Source of the DNA: Lutraria lutraria
Taxonomy: Eukaryota; Mollusca; Bivalvia; Venerida; Mactridae
Direction of reading: 5' to 3'
DNA: 64,000 nt
Assembly (NCBI GenBank): GCA_964023205.1
Contig: OZ026844.1
Coordinates: 24,402,934 to 24,466,933, forward strand
Shown here: positions 13,046 through 25,599 of the stretch, piece after piece
Layout: each line of letters begins with the position of its first letter
Numbering within the stretch: the first letter of the stretch is position 1
The notes under the pieces: generated by a model
Databases searched by the model: none
What the model was told of the DNA's origin: nothing
Seen by the model: the letters and a program-made list of their open reading frames with translations, nothing else
Made by a program: the position numbers and the translations under genes

Positions 13046-13734
13046 TACAACATAACACGAATTCGCGAACTACGTACTAGTACGTACCACAGTATTCAGT
13101 CTGTATGTACAGTCAAACCATGAATAAAAGCCATCAGATAAATAAAGGTCACCATTAAATGTCTGATGTTTGAAAGAAGAACGATAGTTCAACTTTCCAT
13201 AGTCGTCAGCGCACAGGAATTTTTTTCGTACCGAAGTACTACGTTTACTGAATCCGCCATACAATTGTTAAACTAGTTCCTGTTACATGTTGCAGTGCAT
13301 GTAAGTTCATATCCCATTAGTATACTTTCAGTACTTTAATATAGTTTTTAATAACGATCACGAAATGAAGAGACAAAGATTGCATTTATGCCCAGTATTC
13401 AGAGGTGTGAGTTTTGTTCACACTTGGTGTGTTTTCTCCTGAAGGTGGTCGTTAGCTGAAGTTGCATCGTATTTCAGGGTAAATCAATTTATAAAGTAAA
13501 ATTCTTATCAAGGTCAAGGTTCACATTAAAGAGTAAAAAATTACGATCGGAAATAGTAACTTGGTCGTCTATTGAACGACTTGATGTATAGAGATAGTTT
13601 ATGATATGGAATGTGATGAATCATTTTTCACTCAATGACCATCTACTATCATCATTTCCTACTATCATACGATATACCATCAACACATGGAGACGTATTC
13701 ATTTGAATGTTTTAAAATATAACATGAAATACAA

Positions 13735-13935
13735 AATCAATCAATAATTCAATAAATCAATTACCCAATAAATCAATCAAGCAATCAATAAATCAATCAA
13801 TCAATTCATCAATCAATCAAATCAATTATTAAATGAATGAATGAACGAACGAACGAACGAACCAACCAACCAACCAACCAACCAATCAACCAATCAATCA
13901 ATCAACCAATCAATAATTATTCAATTAATCGTTCT
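13735..13935. repeat. Compound tetranucleotide microsatellite
   Basis: The tract moves through imperfect AATC, then AATG, GAAC and CCAA repeats, then back to AATC. It is ordinary simple-sequence DNA with successive unit changes. Confidence 0.9.
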
Positions 13936-14375
13936 ATCAATTAATCTAACAAACAAAGTCAAACAAATACAAATAGATCTCCACGTGTTAGTAATCTAAC
14001 AAATAATCAATTAATTATTAATATTAGTAAAACACATCAGTTCTTTAGAATATAAACAGAAAGTGACGAATAAGAAAAGAACATTCTCGTACACATAGAA
14101 TACTGTTCCTATCAGGTATGCATGCATGTGGTATGAATTGATTAAAGAAAACAAAATCTGACATAATCAGTTACTTAACAAATATCTTGAGAGTTTTATG
14201 TATGTTGTAATACTTTGTTGTATATCTAGAACACAGGTTAGTCATTAATCATACACACAGAACGTATAGATGTACATTCAAAGCATTGTTTCTGTCTAAC
14301 ATTGTTTGATATGCTGTCAGAATAAAGCGGTGATAATTATGATGTATTGTACTGCATCTTGTCTTCATATAATAT

Positions 14376-14633
14376 AGTCAAACACGGTTGTGACGAATTC
14401 CTGAGGACCCCGGTAAATTACTTCAATATAACCATGTTTTAATAAAGATGGGCATGTTTGTGCGTAAATGTGTTTGTTTCTGGAACCCGACATACCCTAA
14501 TATCCCCCTGTGACCATAAACTTTGATTAGGCCCGAGGAACGGCGCATCCACTTTCAATAAACTTTTTTTCAGGCCTTAGAGAAGAATCAATTCTTTACA
14601 GAATCAGAATTTTCACTATAACCGTATTTTACT
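14376..14633. mobile_element. Possible pogo-like MITE
   Basis: The left end AGTCAAACACGGTTGTGACG resembles the reverse complement of the right end (CAGTAAAATACGGTTATAGTG). The interior contains 'ctgaggaccccggtaaatta' and has no coding signal. Similarity of the ends is imperfect, so the boundaries are approximate. Confidence 0.45.
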
Positions 14634-14666
14634 GTACAATTAAGCGTATATACAAAAAGAACTCAC

Positions 14667-14730
14667 CTTGTACAAAGCAACAATGTAATCCAGCAATCAG
14701 GAATAACACAATTAAAAAGTCCCGTTTCAT
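14667..14730 (-). CDS. Candidate first exon of a secreted protein (signal peptide)
   Basis: On the minus strand an ATG at 14730-14728 opens 21 codons reading MKRDFLIVLFLIAGLHCCFV-Q. It then runs straight into a consensus 5' splice site, AAG|GTGAGT (exon end 14667). The peptide has a charged N-terminus (KRD), a hydrophobic core of about 11 residues and small/Cys residues near the end, which is the plan of a signal peptide. About 55 bases upstream in the transcript direction there is a TATAAAG (plus 14783-14789 region), a plausible core promoter. The exon ends in phase 1. I could not find a convincing second exon at lower coordinates, where MITEs and microsatellites intervene, so the protein family is unknown. 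A short hydrophobic open stretch next to a splice-like site can arise by chance. Confidence 0.38.
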
Positions 14731-14779
14731 TGTTCACTTTTATTAATTATAAAATACAATACAGCTTAAATAATCTACA

Positions 14780-14792
14780 CAGCTTTATAAGT
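14780..14792 (-). promoter_or_regulatory. Possible TATA box for the candidate secreted-protein exon
   Basis: The minus strand reads ACTTATAAAGCTG about 50-60 bases before the ATG at 14730. This is the right distance for a TATA box with a short 5' leader. The support is positional only. Confidence 0.25.
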
Positions 14793-14989
14793 GTCACACT
14801 ATACAGACATGTGGTTCCGTTGAGTTCCCACTATAATAACAACAAATCCTCACTATTTCAGTTATTGGTGTTTTTTCTGCTGAGTAAACCAATCATATTC
14901 CACTAGATAATTTTATACCCATTAAAATATTAATCCAAAACACATTGAGTAGTTCCCACGATGTAGTATCATGAATGAATCGCTAAGGA

Positions 14990-16720
14990 CTTGTTTCCCT
15001 ATGCCTCTCGAATTTCGATGTTATAACAAAACGCATATTTTGCAATACCTGTATCGTTCACAATGTCATAAAACAGTCGCATATAAAACATGAAGTTAGA
15101 TATTTTTTGTTCAATTTTATACCGTCCTTACTGTCCCAGTTTATACATCCTACGCAGGATTTATACACAGACATTTATTTACATAAACAAACAATTCTCC
15201 ATCTCGTGAATCATCCCTTCTCGTGCAGCGATGACAGTAATTGGGGTAACTAATAATGGCCGAGCGTTTTTGTACTGTCATGCTAACGTATAACATCAAT
15301 TGTCCAGCGAATGCTATTTCATACCGTTATCTTAATACGTATAATCATGCAGTCTACAAGATAATCAGTATTTATTCAAACCGTTCTGCTATCATAAAAT
15401 ATGCCACGATTTATAGACGGTAGATAAATACTAGTAACTTACATAGATATTGTTAATTCAAATTGACTGTATAAAGTTGATATTCCATCCGATTTTTACA
15501 ACAATTTCACATGGTTGTTATCATTTTGGTATTAATATTCGTTTCTTAATTACATGAATTATTGTCACGAACATCTGGCAACAAACCGCTCAAATTACAA
15601 TAAAAACTGATGCTCTAAAATTTCCATGACTACATTAATGTAACATAGCATTAAACAGGAAAAAAATATTTGATACAACCACTAATTTTTATTCGTATCT
15701 TCAGAATATCTAGAGTCAGTGTCTAGTGTTAATCCTTTAAAGTACATGCAAAGTTTGTTTTGTGTGTGTAAGAAAAAATAGTAAAATCAAGTTAAATATC
15801 TAATTATTAATACATGCACTCGATGTTTAAAATCTGTTAATACAAACGGGATCCAACCAAAAAGTTCAGTATTTTACTTAAAAACCACAGTGCGCCGTTT
15901 TTTAAATGTTCAACAAATAAACCACATTTATACATGTATAATATTAATTTTGTTTCTTTAATTCAATGAATCAAATCGTCCAAAGAGGGATGATGACATA
16001 TCTGGTCTGGGTGATGATGTTATAATCAGAACCATAACCCCGCGACCTGGCCCTCTCCCATTATCTACCTTCCTTTCAACCCCGTCAATATCTTAACATG
16101 ATAACCGCACTAAGTTAAATATAGACCAGAGAACTGATTCAATGAATCGTGTCAATATGTGTAGGTTTATCAGTGAATCATTTGATATCGAACCATTTAA
16201 GGAGGTATATCAATTGATAACGTATTGTAAAAATCTTAGTATACCATAGTCCCGGATGTATCATTATACAGCAAACCTTGGTTTCTTTCGTGGTGAACAT
16301 CTGGATTAAATACTGATTGAAAAACAATATCCTCAATGTGATACTTATCTAGGTGAGCTTCACTGGATAGTAGAACTTCTGAATAATCTGGTTAAAGGCG
16401 GAACACGTCAAGGGGGAATAACTACTACCTGAATTTTTCACTAAATTAATCGAGTTATTTCCCTTTCACAATGTCGTTAAATTGGTTCCCGCTCCAAGCT
16501 GCAGTGTGGGATCCTATGTATCTATACCAGATCACACCCTTTCGAGTATTTTGTGCAAGTGCGCGTCAGTGCTAGACATTTTTAAAAGAAGAAATGTACA
16601 GGAGAATTAAATATATACATAATGTATGTGTGAGAATGGAAACAAATCTGATAGTGTTAATTATAGATGAAATGTACAGTTAAAAGATTAAAAACAGCCT
16701 ATAACCACTCAGAAATGATG
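14990..16720. other. Unassigned AT-rich sequence
   Basis: No open frame of note, no clear repeat family and no splice-bounded exon were seen on either strand. Confidence 0.45.
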
Positions 16721-16724
16721 GCAC

Positions 16725-18075
16725 AGTTTAGTTACTCCCTGTCTAAACTAGTCCAGGGTTGGTGCCTGTGCAATATCAGCTGGCAAAGAATTCCAAAGTA
16801 TGATGGTAGCTGGGTAAAAGGAAAACTTATAATAGTCACATGAAGTTTGAATGTGTCTAAAGGAAAAGAGGTGCGTGTGTCTAGTAAGCCGGTTTGGTGG
16901 TAGAACATAAGAAGGCATTGGTACAGCAACCATTCCATGAACACTTTTGTAAAATATCAGTAGTCTGGCTTCCGATCTTCTGTTTCCAAGGGAACGCCTC
17001 TTTAACTGTTCTAGTATGTTTAATTGTTATAGGGGGAAATAATCATTTGTAACCCATCGAGCAGCTCTACGCTGTACCATCTCGATTTCATTTATGTTAT
17101 TTGTGTGCGGACTCCACAATGAGCTACAGTACTCAAGTACTGACAAGGATTTTATAAACAAACTCCGTGATGTTTTGTTGCTTGGTGGGGATGTTGCGCT
17201 TAATAAAGTTGAGTGTTTTGCTAGCTGTTGAGGTAACCTGGTTGACATGTTTATTCCAACTGAGGTCTAAAGAAATGTTAACACCAAGGTATTTTGCATC
17301 ACTTACTGTTGCTAGTGTTTGGCCATGTAGGCTGTAAGTGGATTTGTAGGGGTGTTTTGACCTAGTGATGTTTATTGTTGTGCATTTGGATGGGTTGAAT
17401 TCCGTATCCTATTTGTGTTCCCACAGTTGTAACCTGTCTAAGTCCTCTTGTAGAACATGACTGTTGCTGTGAGCTGCTGTTGACTGTGATATATACAGCA
17501 GTGTCATCAGCGAATAACCTGTCCTGTGAAACAATGTTTTCAGGCAGGTCATTTACATATAGAGCAGGAAAATGAGTAGGTAGGGGACAGAGCCCTGTGG
17601 TACACCTGATGTAACAGGTACCTCGTCTGACTTATCACCATTGACTAAGATAGACTGTAGGCGACCTATAAGAAAGGATTTGACCCATTCCAGAGCTTTC
17701 GACCTTAACTGACCGACTGAGTTACTATAAGTAGAATCCAAGATGGCGCCCGTTTGTTTACCTCTAAAGAGACCCCTATACTACTTGCCTGTAGTTAACT
17801 ATTTCTGAAAAAGTTTGGTGACCAAAGGGGCAATTTGTACACTAAGATGTTTTAGGATTGCTGGTTTGAGGTTGTCCGAGCCGCTAGCTTTACCATTCTG
17901 TAAAGTGGATACAAGCTTTTGGACACCGTTTACACTGATGGAGATTTCAGGTATTTTGGGGCAATTGGGACGTGGAGGGATAATTGAACAGGTTTTTTGT
18001 TTTCATAAGACATAGCTGATATAATTCTAAGCGATTTATTGGGGTGAATACAGACTGAAATTGACGATTAAGGGC
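16725..18075 (-). pseudogene. Degraded CR1/Jockey-like non-LTR retrotransposon (reverse transcriptase)
   Basis: Read on the minus strand from high to low coordinates the parts of a non-LTR reverse transcriptase appear in order. LNRQFQSVFT (about 18060) is followed by GVQKLVSTLQNGKASGSDNL (about 17920-17860) and APLVTKLFQK (about 17815). Then come ALEWVKSFL...VPVTSGVPQGSV (17735-17590), the catalytic FADDTAVYI box (about 17515-17485), EFNPSKC and KYLGVNISLDLSWN. The connection domain YCSSLWSPHTNN...VQRRAARWV lies at about 17130-17040 and the C-terminal tail ending SLPADIAQAPTLD at about 16800-16750. Stops and frame changes break it into at least four pieces. About 80 residues including palm motif A (the DFSKAFD region) are missing at about 17740-17815, so it is catalytically dead. 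No endonuclease domain is visible. Confidence 0.88.
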
Positions 18076-18599
18076 GTTATAGACTGGTCCGTACTATTTG
18101 TGATAAGTTTACAATTTTCTCAATCGGAACTCCTTGGCGTTTATCTAAAGTGCCTCGCCCGCCATTTTGTTGTTGTGCACGGGCTATTTCCATTATGGTT
18201 GAGTCTGGGAATCCAACGATAGACACTCTTTCAATGGGAACTTGATGCTAATTTTATCAATCGCGAACTATAAAGATGTTCGAAAGAATGAGCACAGGTC
18301 TAGTGTTGAAAAAATATAGTAACCGGAAACTGCATCATCAAAATCAGTTGTAACACTACACTTCACTATGATGTACGAGTCGTTACGGAAATTCCCGAGT
18401 AGTTACGATTGTGTAGAGTTACTGATATTAGTTATTTAGATCCTTATACATAGATACAGAGTTAGAGGAATTAAGAGTTAATTAATTGTAATGTAGGCCG
18501 CAGTATCATCAGTAAAGAGGCGGATTTGAAATTTAGAGACAGAGGAAGAATGATCAGAACTCTGTCTGTCTGTCTGTGGTCAGTAACTCTGCACAATAT

Positions 18600-18790
18600 A
18601 AGTCATCCGGATGTAAACCTGGGAGAAAGAGTGGGATATGGAGTTTAATCCATCTAAATGCCAGGTCCTTTATACAACCAGAAATAGAAAATTCATAAAA
18701 AACAGTACTTTCTCCATGACCAAGTCTTATAACATCTGTACAAAGTGCAAAATATATTGGTTTAGACTATTGCACAATACACACATCTCA
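18600..18790 (+). pseudogene. Non-LTR reverse transcriptase fragment, opposite orientation
   Basis: The plus strand encodes WEKEWDMEFNPSKCQVLYTT followed by a TMTKSYNI...KCKIYWF-like stretch. This is the segment just after the FADD box in CR1/Jockey-type reverse transcriptases, and the same segment is found on the minus strand at about 17390. It is a short orphan piece lying head-to-head with the larger relic, ending about 15 bp before a perfect palindrome. Confidence 0.7.
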
Positions 18791-18803
18791 AGTATATCAT
18801 CAA

Positions 18804-18845
18804 ATCAAGGACTTATATACATACGTATGTATATAAGTCCTTGAT
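18804..18845. repeat. Perfect 42-bp palindrome without spacer
   Basis: Twenty-one bases mirror exactly around the point between 18824 and 18825 (centre ATAC|GTAT; arm tip TCAAGGACTTATATACATAC). Perfect spacer-free palindromes usually come from a recent inverted duplication or hairpin-repaired break. It sits at the edge of the plus-strand RT fragment. Confidence 0.92.
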
Positions 18846-19584
18846 CAAATGCATGCAAAACAAAACTTTATGATTCATCAAAAGAAATATTAACACAAAA
18901 ATGAAAATGTAATACAAATAGCCTACAAGTTAAATGTTTGTACGGCGCAAAATCGCATCCGGCAATTCAATACTAGAATGTGGCCTATGTAACATTTTTT
19001 ATCAGGATGTGCAAAGTTTCAGATCAAACGAATTTGTTATTTTGACTTAACTGATCCCGAAACTAAAGTGATCATCTACCCATCAAAAATACAAGCCGTT
19101 GATGTTTCATGAATCTCATGAATCTGGTCATATGGTTCTACAGTTCACGAGGTACTCTATATGTAGTCCCTGTTTCCACCCTAAAATTAAAATCAGGGGA
19201 AACTATCATCTCGATGTATCAGACGTTGCAATATCTGCTGGAATGCATATAAAATATTTAAATAAAGTCTCAAAAAATAATATACTCCGTTGTCTGAGGG
19301 TACGTTGTCGTAAAAACCTGGTATAACGGTCCCAAACATAGATTTTCAACTGTAAAGTGACCATCTATATCGAACCATAAAGTGACCGTCTATGTCGAAC
19401 CAATTAAGTCATCATTTCTCACCTGATCGGACTTTTTTTGTATTGAGCTCCGAAATCGATAATTAATTAATGACAATTGCGTAAACAAGTCAGTGTCCAC
19501 GCTCGCGATTATAAAATTAGTCTGTGTGAATATGTTTATAATGTTTTGTTTATTTGCGACATGTTGCTAAAATAAATACATCGA

Positions 19585-20482
19585 AAGTTTTTCAGCCAGA
19601 TAGTTTAAAAAATATATGTTACTGTGTTTTAAACATGATGTTACGGCTTTCTACAATAAAAGCCATATTACGACAACTCATCGTCTGTTATATTTTTTAA
19701 AGCTACAAGCTTCTCCAGTCTCCATCACCACGACACAAATAAATACCGTGTTCCGTATCTTATAACACGATTAAATGATTATTACAACATACCGACGATC
19801 GCTCCAAAATGTAATAAACACAGTGAATTTCTCTAATAATTTATACATCGAAGTTCATTTAGATCGAACAATTTTCTTAAGTCCTTTGACATAAAGAGTT
19901 TCGGCTGCATTTTCAAGAGCACGACCATTCGGGCTACCAAATAGCAAGATGCACTAGACTGGACCAGTCAGTCCCCTTTATCGTCAGTGACCGCAATGCA
20001 GGAACTTGCCAGGAAGTTCTTGGCTGGCGTTCTTTTGAATATACAGACTCATAATGTTTTTTTTAAATCTACCACAATTTAGTAGCAACTATATCTAACC
20101 ATCTAGAACAACTAGACATGTGCACCCCCTGTCTCTAAGACAATTACAAGTTGCATCAGATAGTCACACTTGATCGTTCTTCCCCCACTGTACCACCCTC
20201 TCGAGCCAATTTCCGAGTTACATTGCTATCCTGTCTAACCATTTCAGGCAGGCAGTGGTTAAAATACACTATTAGTTGACACGTCGTGTTTTTATTCTTG
20301 ATATATTCTTCACTATTACTAATCGGTTTTTTTTCAGCCAGGTAGTTTAAAAATATATGTTATTATGTTTTTAAACATGATGTTACGGCTTTCTACAATA
20401 AAAGTCATTTTACGACATCTCGTATATTCTGTTATATTTAAAGCTACATGCTTCCCCTGTCTCCATCAACACGACACAAATA
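19585..20482. repeat. Direct duplication of about 150 bp (two copies, 750 bp apart)
   Basis: Positions 19585-19735 and 20333-20482 share a common order: 'cagccagatagtttaaaaa', 'aacatgatgttacggctttc', 'tacaataaaagccat', 'aaagctacaagcttctcc', and 'catcaccacgacacaaataa'. There are substitutions and small indels between the copies. Neither is coding. The region around 19310-19400 ('aacggtcccaaacatagatt') also recurs inverted at about 43500-43560, so this is part of a dispersed repeat complex. Confidence 0.75.
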
Positions 20483-21853
20483 AAAAACATTTTAACAATG
20501 AGTTGATCTTCTTCCAAGTCTTTCACTGTCATGATAATATTCATTATCAGGATTTATCTTTCACAATATTCACTAACAATTCCGACATGCACTTATCCTG
20601 CCTACAACACTCGTAAGAGCTAGGGGTTGGCAGTATCCAGGGATAGATTTTTAGATTTATACTCTGCAGGCTTACTCAGCTTTTTCTTTACTTTACTTAT
20701 CTTTCCCACAGAAAATGTACGCTATCGCCCCGAATTTACGTTATAAATATTCCCAAAATTTGCCTCTTGGTGAATTTTCCCCCTTTTCTACCACTGCCCA
20801 ACGTCTTTTCCAAAACAAACCCTAGCTGGTATTTGATAAAAAGTTTCATGCAGACCGACTTAACATTTACATATAATATATACTTACATTGCTATTTTGT
20901 GTAAAGTGTAAGTCCAAACGATTACACAAGAATTCGCCCTGTTATGTCAACATAATGTCAAAAAGGCACAAAACACATACATCGATGGTAGATTATTGCA
21001 AATGCATGCATACGTCTGTAGTGAAATTACTGACCCATCGAACGAAAATCGAAAGTAGAACTATTTTTATGGAAAAAATGATATACAAAACAGCAACACT
21101 TAGGCGCGCTATTTCATTGACTAATAGTGGATACGCAGGTTTAATTCTACGCATTTGAATATGTCATTTATTTTACCGACATACACTTATTTAAACACAT
21201 GACACTACACTACATGTGTTTTCAATAAACTGATTTGAAATATATTTAGATCAGGAAATATACCAGGTACATCTGTATATTCACACTATTTAGTTGAGAT
21301 ATATTTTCTAGTGCGGCTTTCCTTTCAACCAATTAAGCTGTTGTGTGGTCTAGGGACGCTCTCTGCCTGGTGATAACATAGGAATGTGATAAATCACCTT
21401 CTTCCAAAAACAAGCCATATGATATTGTTTTTTCAGTTTTTTTGTATTTTTGGGAATTTGACACATACACATGGGATTGGGAATATCAGTGGAGTTTTGC
21501 TAAAAATTGGGTAAAAATATGCATGACTGCAATGGAATGGTCAGGTGGAAATGTGATAAATTGTCGTCTTCTACTAATTGTATTCTTCTTGTAACGATTA
21601 ATTAATTTTAAACGTGGTTGTTTATAACAAATAAACGAGAATTGTACAAATCCTCCTTTTAAACAAATTTTTTTTTTTGAAGACGTGAAATGGTGCATTC
21701 TGGTGAGTTTTGGGTCCAAGTGCTTTAGTATTGAATTATCAGTGAATGCTATTTCATTGAATGATATTTCGATCATTACAGTCTATTTATGGTCGGGGAC
21801 TTGTTACAACAGAATCCACCAGTGGAAACCATTCACCTTAACAGCTGCTACAT

Positions 21854-23090
21854 ACGAGGGTTGTTCAATAAATAATGAATCTGAATGAATACTTGTATCT
21901 CAAGATTCACACATTTTTCAGGTGTCAAAATTCTTGTGTGTAACATGTCACTTTTTATACATACATGCTGAAATTTTGGTTGCGATTCGATGATATCGTT
22001 GGAAAACGTTCTCCTAAATCAATTGAAATACGGGCGTATATCAAAGGGAGGCGTTTCCTTGGAGTATGTCCAATGTATATTGTTTTGCAATTATGTAACA
22101 TTTATGGACATAATGAAGTATATTTTATGACAGTTACACGTTGGTTTAACAGATTTCACGACGGCCATGAGCAGGTACAAGACAACAAACGTAATGGAAG
22201 GCCACCAAGTGCCTTGACCAAAAGAAGCATTAAAATTATTCTAGACCTTTTGCAAGAAGATTCACGACTGACTATCAGTCAGTTATCTAAACATTCAGGG
22301 ATTAATTTGGGAAGTGTTCATTTTATTCTTAAGAAACATCTTAAAGTTAACAAAATTTGTACTCGATGGATACCGCATCTGTTGGATGATGGGAAAAAAC
22401 GCAACCGTGTTTTAAACGCTAAACACTTGTTGAAAATGCTTCCCGCGTACACCACTAGGAAGTTTTTTTAATTTCCTAACGGGGGACAAAACCCTGGTTC
22501 ATTACTTTGAACCGAATACCAAACAAGCGAATTGGGTATTGGCAAGTAGAAACGCACGAAGACCCGTAATCACAAAAAGAACACAATCTATGAAGAAGAT
22601 GATGTACGTTATTTTCTTTACTTATAAAGGTTCGGCGCTTTAGATACCCATTCTAAAGGGTAAATCCGTGACAGCAAAGTTCTGCAAAATGTTGTGCTAA
22701 AAACCTTGATTAGTAGTTCTTAAATCAAAGATCAAGCACTGGCATGAAATACATATACCTGCTACAGGACAATGCCTCACCACATAAGGCAAATATTGTA
22801 GTCTTTTCTCGGAAGGATAAAAAGGTCACGGTTCTTGACCATCCTGCATATTATCCAGACCTGGTCCCGTGTGACTATTCTTTATTTCAGTAATTGAAAT
22901 CTTACCTGGCAGGACGAAGATATAGGTCACACAAAGCCCTTGAAACTGCTGTATTTAAATGCCTTAAGTGTATACAGTACCTCGTTCGGACTACCGGACA
23001 TGCTGTCAGGGGTGAATTAAACCTTTGGAAAAGTGTGTATCATGTAAAGGGTACTTCTTTGAAGGATTGAAATGAACCATTTGTGCATCT
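21854..23090 (+). pseudogene. Dead mariner (DD34D) transposase
   Basis: A mariner-type terminus GAGGGTTGTTCAATAAATAA begins at about 21857. The frame at 21965-22471 has VTRWFNRFHDGHEQVQDNKR-NGRPPSALTK, the mariner DNA-binding and linker signature. It also has a second helix-turn-helix (DSRLTISQLSKHSGINLGSV) and WIPHLLDDGKKRNRV. A frameshift at the T run near 22466 moves it to FLTGDKTLVHYFEP, with the first catalytic Asp, and ARRPVITKRTQSMKKMMYVI. Stops follow, then LLQDNASPHKANIVVF, with the second Asp, and HPAYYPDLVPCDYSLFQ, with the third Asp 34 residues later, then a C-terminal GRRYRSHKALETAVFKCL. All catalytic positions survive, but frameshifts and stops abolish the protein. I found no matching 3' terminal repeat, so the right end is truncated or very diverged. 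Confidence 0.93.
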
Positions 23091-23241
23091 CTTAAAGTAA
23101 ACATGAACATCATCTGAAGGATGGTGATGCTGTAGAAGACATAAGAATTATCTTACCTGTAAAATAAAGAAGCCGAAAGTATAATCTGGGCAATATTAGT
23201 ACTCTCTCTCGCTTCATTTATTAGAGACAGATTTCTGACTA

Positions 23242-23815
23242 AAAACTAGAAATGTGTCCGTAGGACACGGATGCCATCGCCATTTCACACTGAACACAGA
23301 AATGAGTGTTATGTGGCAATAATGTGAATACAACATAGAGCTGGTTGCTAGGGAATGCTGCCCATAGAGGGAGGTAAAGATCACCTAAGGGTGGTAAACA
23401 CACAACTACATGTACTTTCACTATTTCAATATAAAGAATGAACGAAAATATTTAAGTGTCCACTGTAACCGTGACCTTTGAGTAAGCGACACAGACTTTG
23501 CGCATGACACGTCGTCTTAATACGATGAACATTTGTGCCAATTTATTTCAAAATCCAATCATGCATGATAAAGTTATGAGCCGGACACGAACATACACTT
23601 TCACGATATCCATAATAATATGCACATACTTTGAACGTCCACTGTGACCTTGACCTTTGAGCAAGTGACACAGTTGATGGGCATGACACGTTGTCTTGTT
23701 ATGATGAACATGTGTGCCAAATTATTTCAAAATCCAATCATGCATGACAAAGTTATGAGCCGGACAGGAAAATGCCGTAACCCCCCCCCCAGGATATTTT
23801 TCACATAATAACAAC
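23242..23815. repeat. CTAGAAATGTGTCC-family element, shorter copy
   Basis: It starts AACTAGAAATGTGTCCGTAG and carries two tandem internal monomers of about 175 bp. Each monomer contains a 'gacctttgag' block, 'atgaacatgtgtgccaaatt' (or variant) and 'ccaatcatgcatgacaaag', ending 'gccggac'. The longer copy at 28209-29452 has four monomers. The copy ends near a C-run and an 'acaacaacaac' tract. No protein is encoded. Confidence 0.75.
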
Positions 23816-23819
23816 AACA

Positions 23820-24460
23820 ACTACAACCAGTGGAATGTTTTATTGATTATACAGTACACAGTTGTCATCAAGAATCACACACTATCTCCAGGAATTAACC
23901 ATCATATGGGAAATAACAATTTTATGATAAGGTTTCTTATGCTGTTACATGTATGTTCATTTATATGAAATCAAAGAACTACAACTTTGATTCGAATTAC
24001 TGAATTGAGTACTGAGGAAAATACCAGATCCATATGTATAAGAGCCACATAGTATTAACCATAAGGCCCCCCTATGGTATTAACTGCTAAATGTGAACCC
24101 AGATATATACAATAAATCATTAACAATAATGTAGAGAATAGAAAAATATACATGTGATAAATATTCCAAAATAATGCATTTGTATAATCCGGGGTTTTCT
24201 TTATTATACAGTTGTAGCCCGTAAGGGTGCCTTCACTTCTGAAATTTTCTTTGAAATGATGCAAATTTCCCAAATTTACCTGTTTACTCTTTGAAATTTA
24301 ATTCAAAAAATTGATTTCAGGCGAGATTTATTCCCCAAAAGAGGCTTCAGCCTGCTATTTCATCCCCATATTAAGGGCTTGGGCGCATTCCCCAAAACAT
24401 GAAGGAAACCCCTGTTAATACAAATCACACATAATATACATTAGTGATATAAATATGAAT
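23820..24460. other. Unassigned; possible distal 3' region of the fucosidase gene
   Basis: No coding signal. On the minus strand there are AATAAA motifs at about 24327-24332 and 23838-23843. Either could be a distal polyadenylation signal for the fucosidase transcript ending at 26972 if its 3' untranslated region runs through the intervening repeats. No nearer canonical AATAAA was noticed on that strand. This is weak evidence. Confidence 0.2.
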
Positions 24461-24466
24461 AACAAA

Positions 24467-25599
24467 AACAAGAGGGCCAAGATGGCCCTATACCGCTCAC
24501 ATGACAATCACTTTTCACTCATTAAAACATTGTTTTGCACCGGTGACCTAGTTTTTGACCCCAGATGACCCATGTTAGAACTTGTCCTACATATAAATAA
24601 GACAAACATTCTGACAATATTTGGTGAAGATCCAATCAAAACCATGAAAACTACAGCATAGAAAAGGTTTTCCTAAGATTTGACCTTGTGACCTAGTTTT
24701 TGACCCCAGACGACCTATGTTCGAATTTGTCTTACATATCATTAAGACAAACATTCTGACTAGGTTTGGTGAAGATACGATCAAAATTTGACATCTACAG
24801 TGTTAATAAGGTTTTCCTAAGATTTGACCTTGTGACCTGGTTTTTGACCCTAGGTGACCCATATTTGAACATGTCCTTAATATCATTAAGACAAACAATC
24901 TGACAAGGTTTGGCCAAGATCCAATTAAAACAATGACATTTAGAGCTTTCACAAGATTTTTACCTAAGATTTGACCTGGTGACCCAGTTTTTGACCCCGG
25001 CTGACCAATGTTCAACCTTGACCACATATCATTGAGGCAAACATTCTGACAAGGTTTGGTGAAGATCAAATAATAACTGTGAAATCTACAGTGTTAACAT
25101 GGTTTTTCATAAGATTTGACCTAGCGATCTAGTTTTTGACCCAAGATGACCCATGTTCGAACTCGTCTAAGATATTATGAAGACAAACATTCTGACAAGG
25201 TTTCATGATGATCCAATCAAAACAGTGACTTCTAAAGTGTTCACAAGTTTTTTCAGCAATTTACCCTAGTGACCTAGTTTTTGACCGGAAATGACCTATT
25301 ATCAAACTTGACCTACATATGATTGAAATAAACATTCTGACAAAGTTTCATGAAGATCCAATCAAAACAGTAAATTCTAAAGTGTTCACAAGGTTTTCCC
25401 TTATTTGGCCCTGGTGACCTAGTTTTTGACCCCGAATGGCCCAATATCGAACTCGTCCGAGATTTTGTCGATATTAACTTTCTGACCCAGTTTGTGGCCC
25501 CTAGTGTTTTTATAAGGTAAAAGTTTGACGACGCACGATGCCGGACGAAGACTGATCACAAAAGCTCACCCTGTCACTTTGTGACATGTGAGCTAAAAA
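24467..25599 (+). mobile_element. GAGGGCC...GTGAGCTAAAAA element, CTCACATG subfamily
   Basis: The 5' end is AACAAGAGGGCCAAGATGGC, with palindromic GGGCCAAGATGGCCC, followed by CGCTCACATGACA. The 3' end is a hairpin-forming TCACTTTGTGA then CATGTGAGCTAAAAA. The body is a tandem series of about 150-165-bp monomers built around 'gacctagtttttgacccc', 'aagacaaacattctgacaag' and 'gtttggtgaagatccaat'. There is no coding capacity. A second copy in the same orientation is at 55189-56606. Short inverted subterminal motifs, a 3' hairpin and tandem internal monomers resemble bivalve Pearl/Helentron-type non-autonomous elements, but that placement is inference. Confidence 0.8.
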
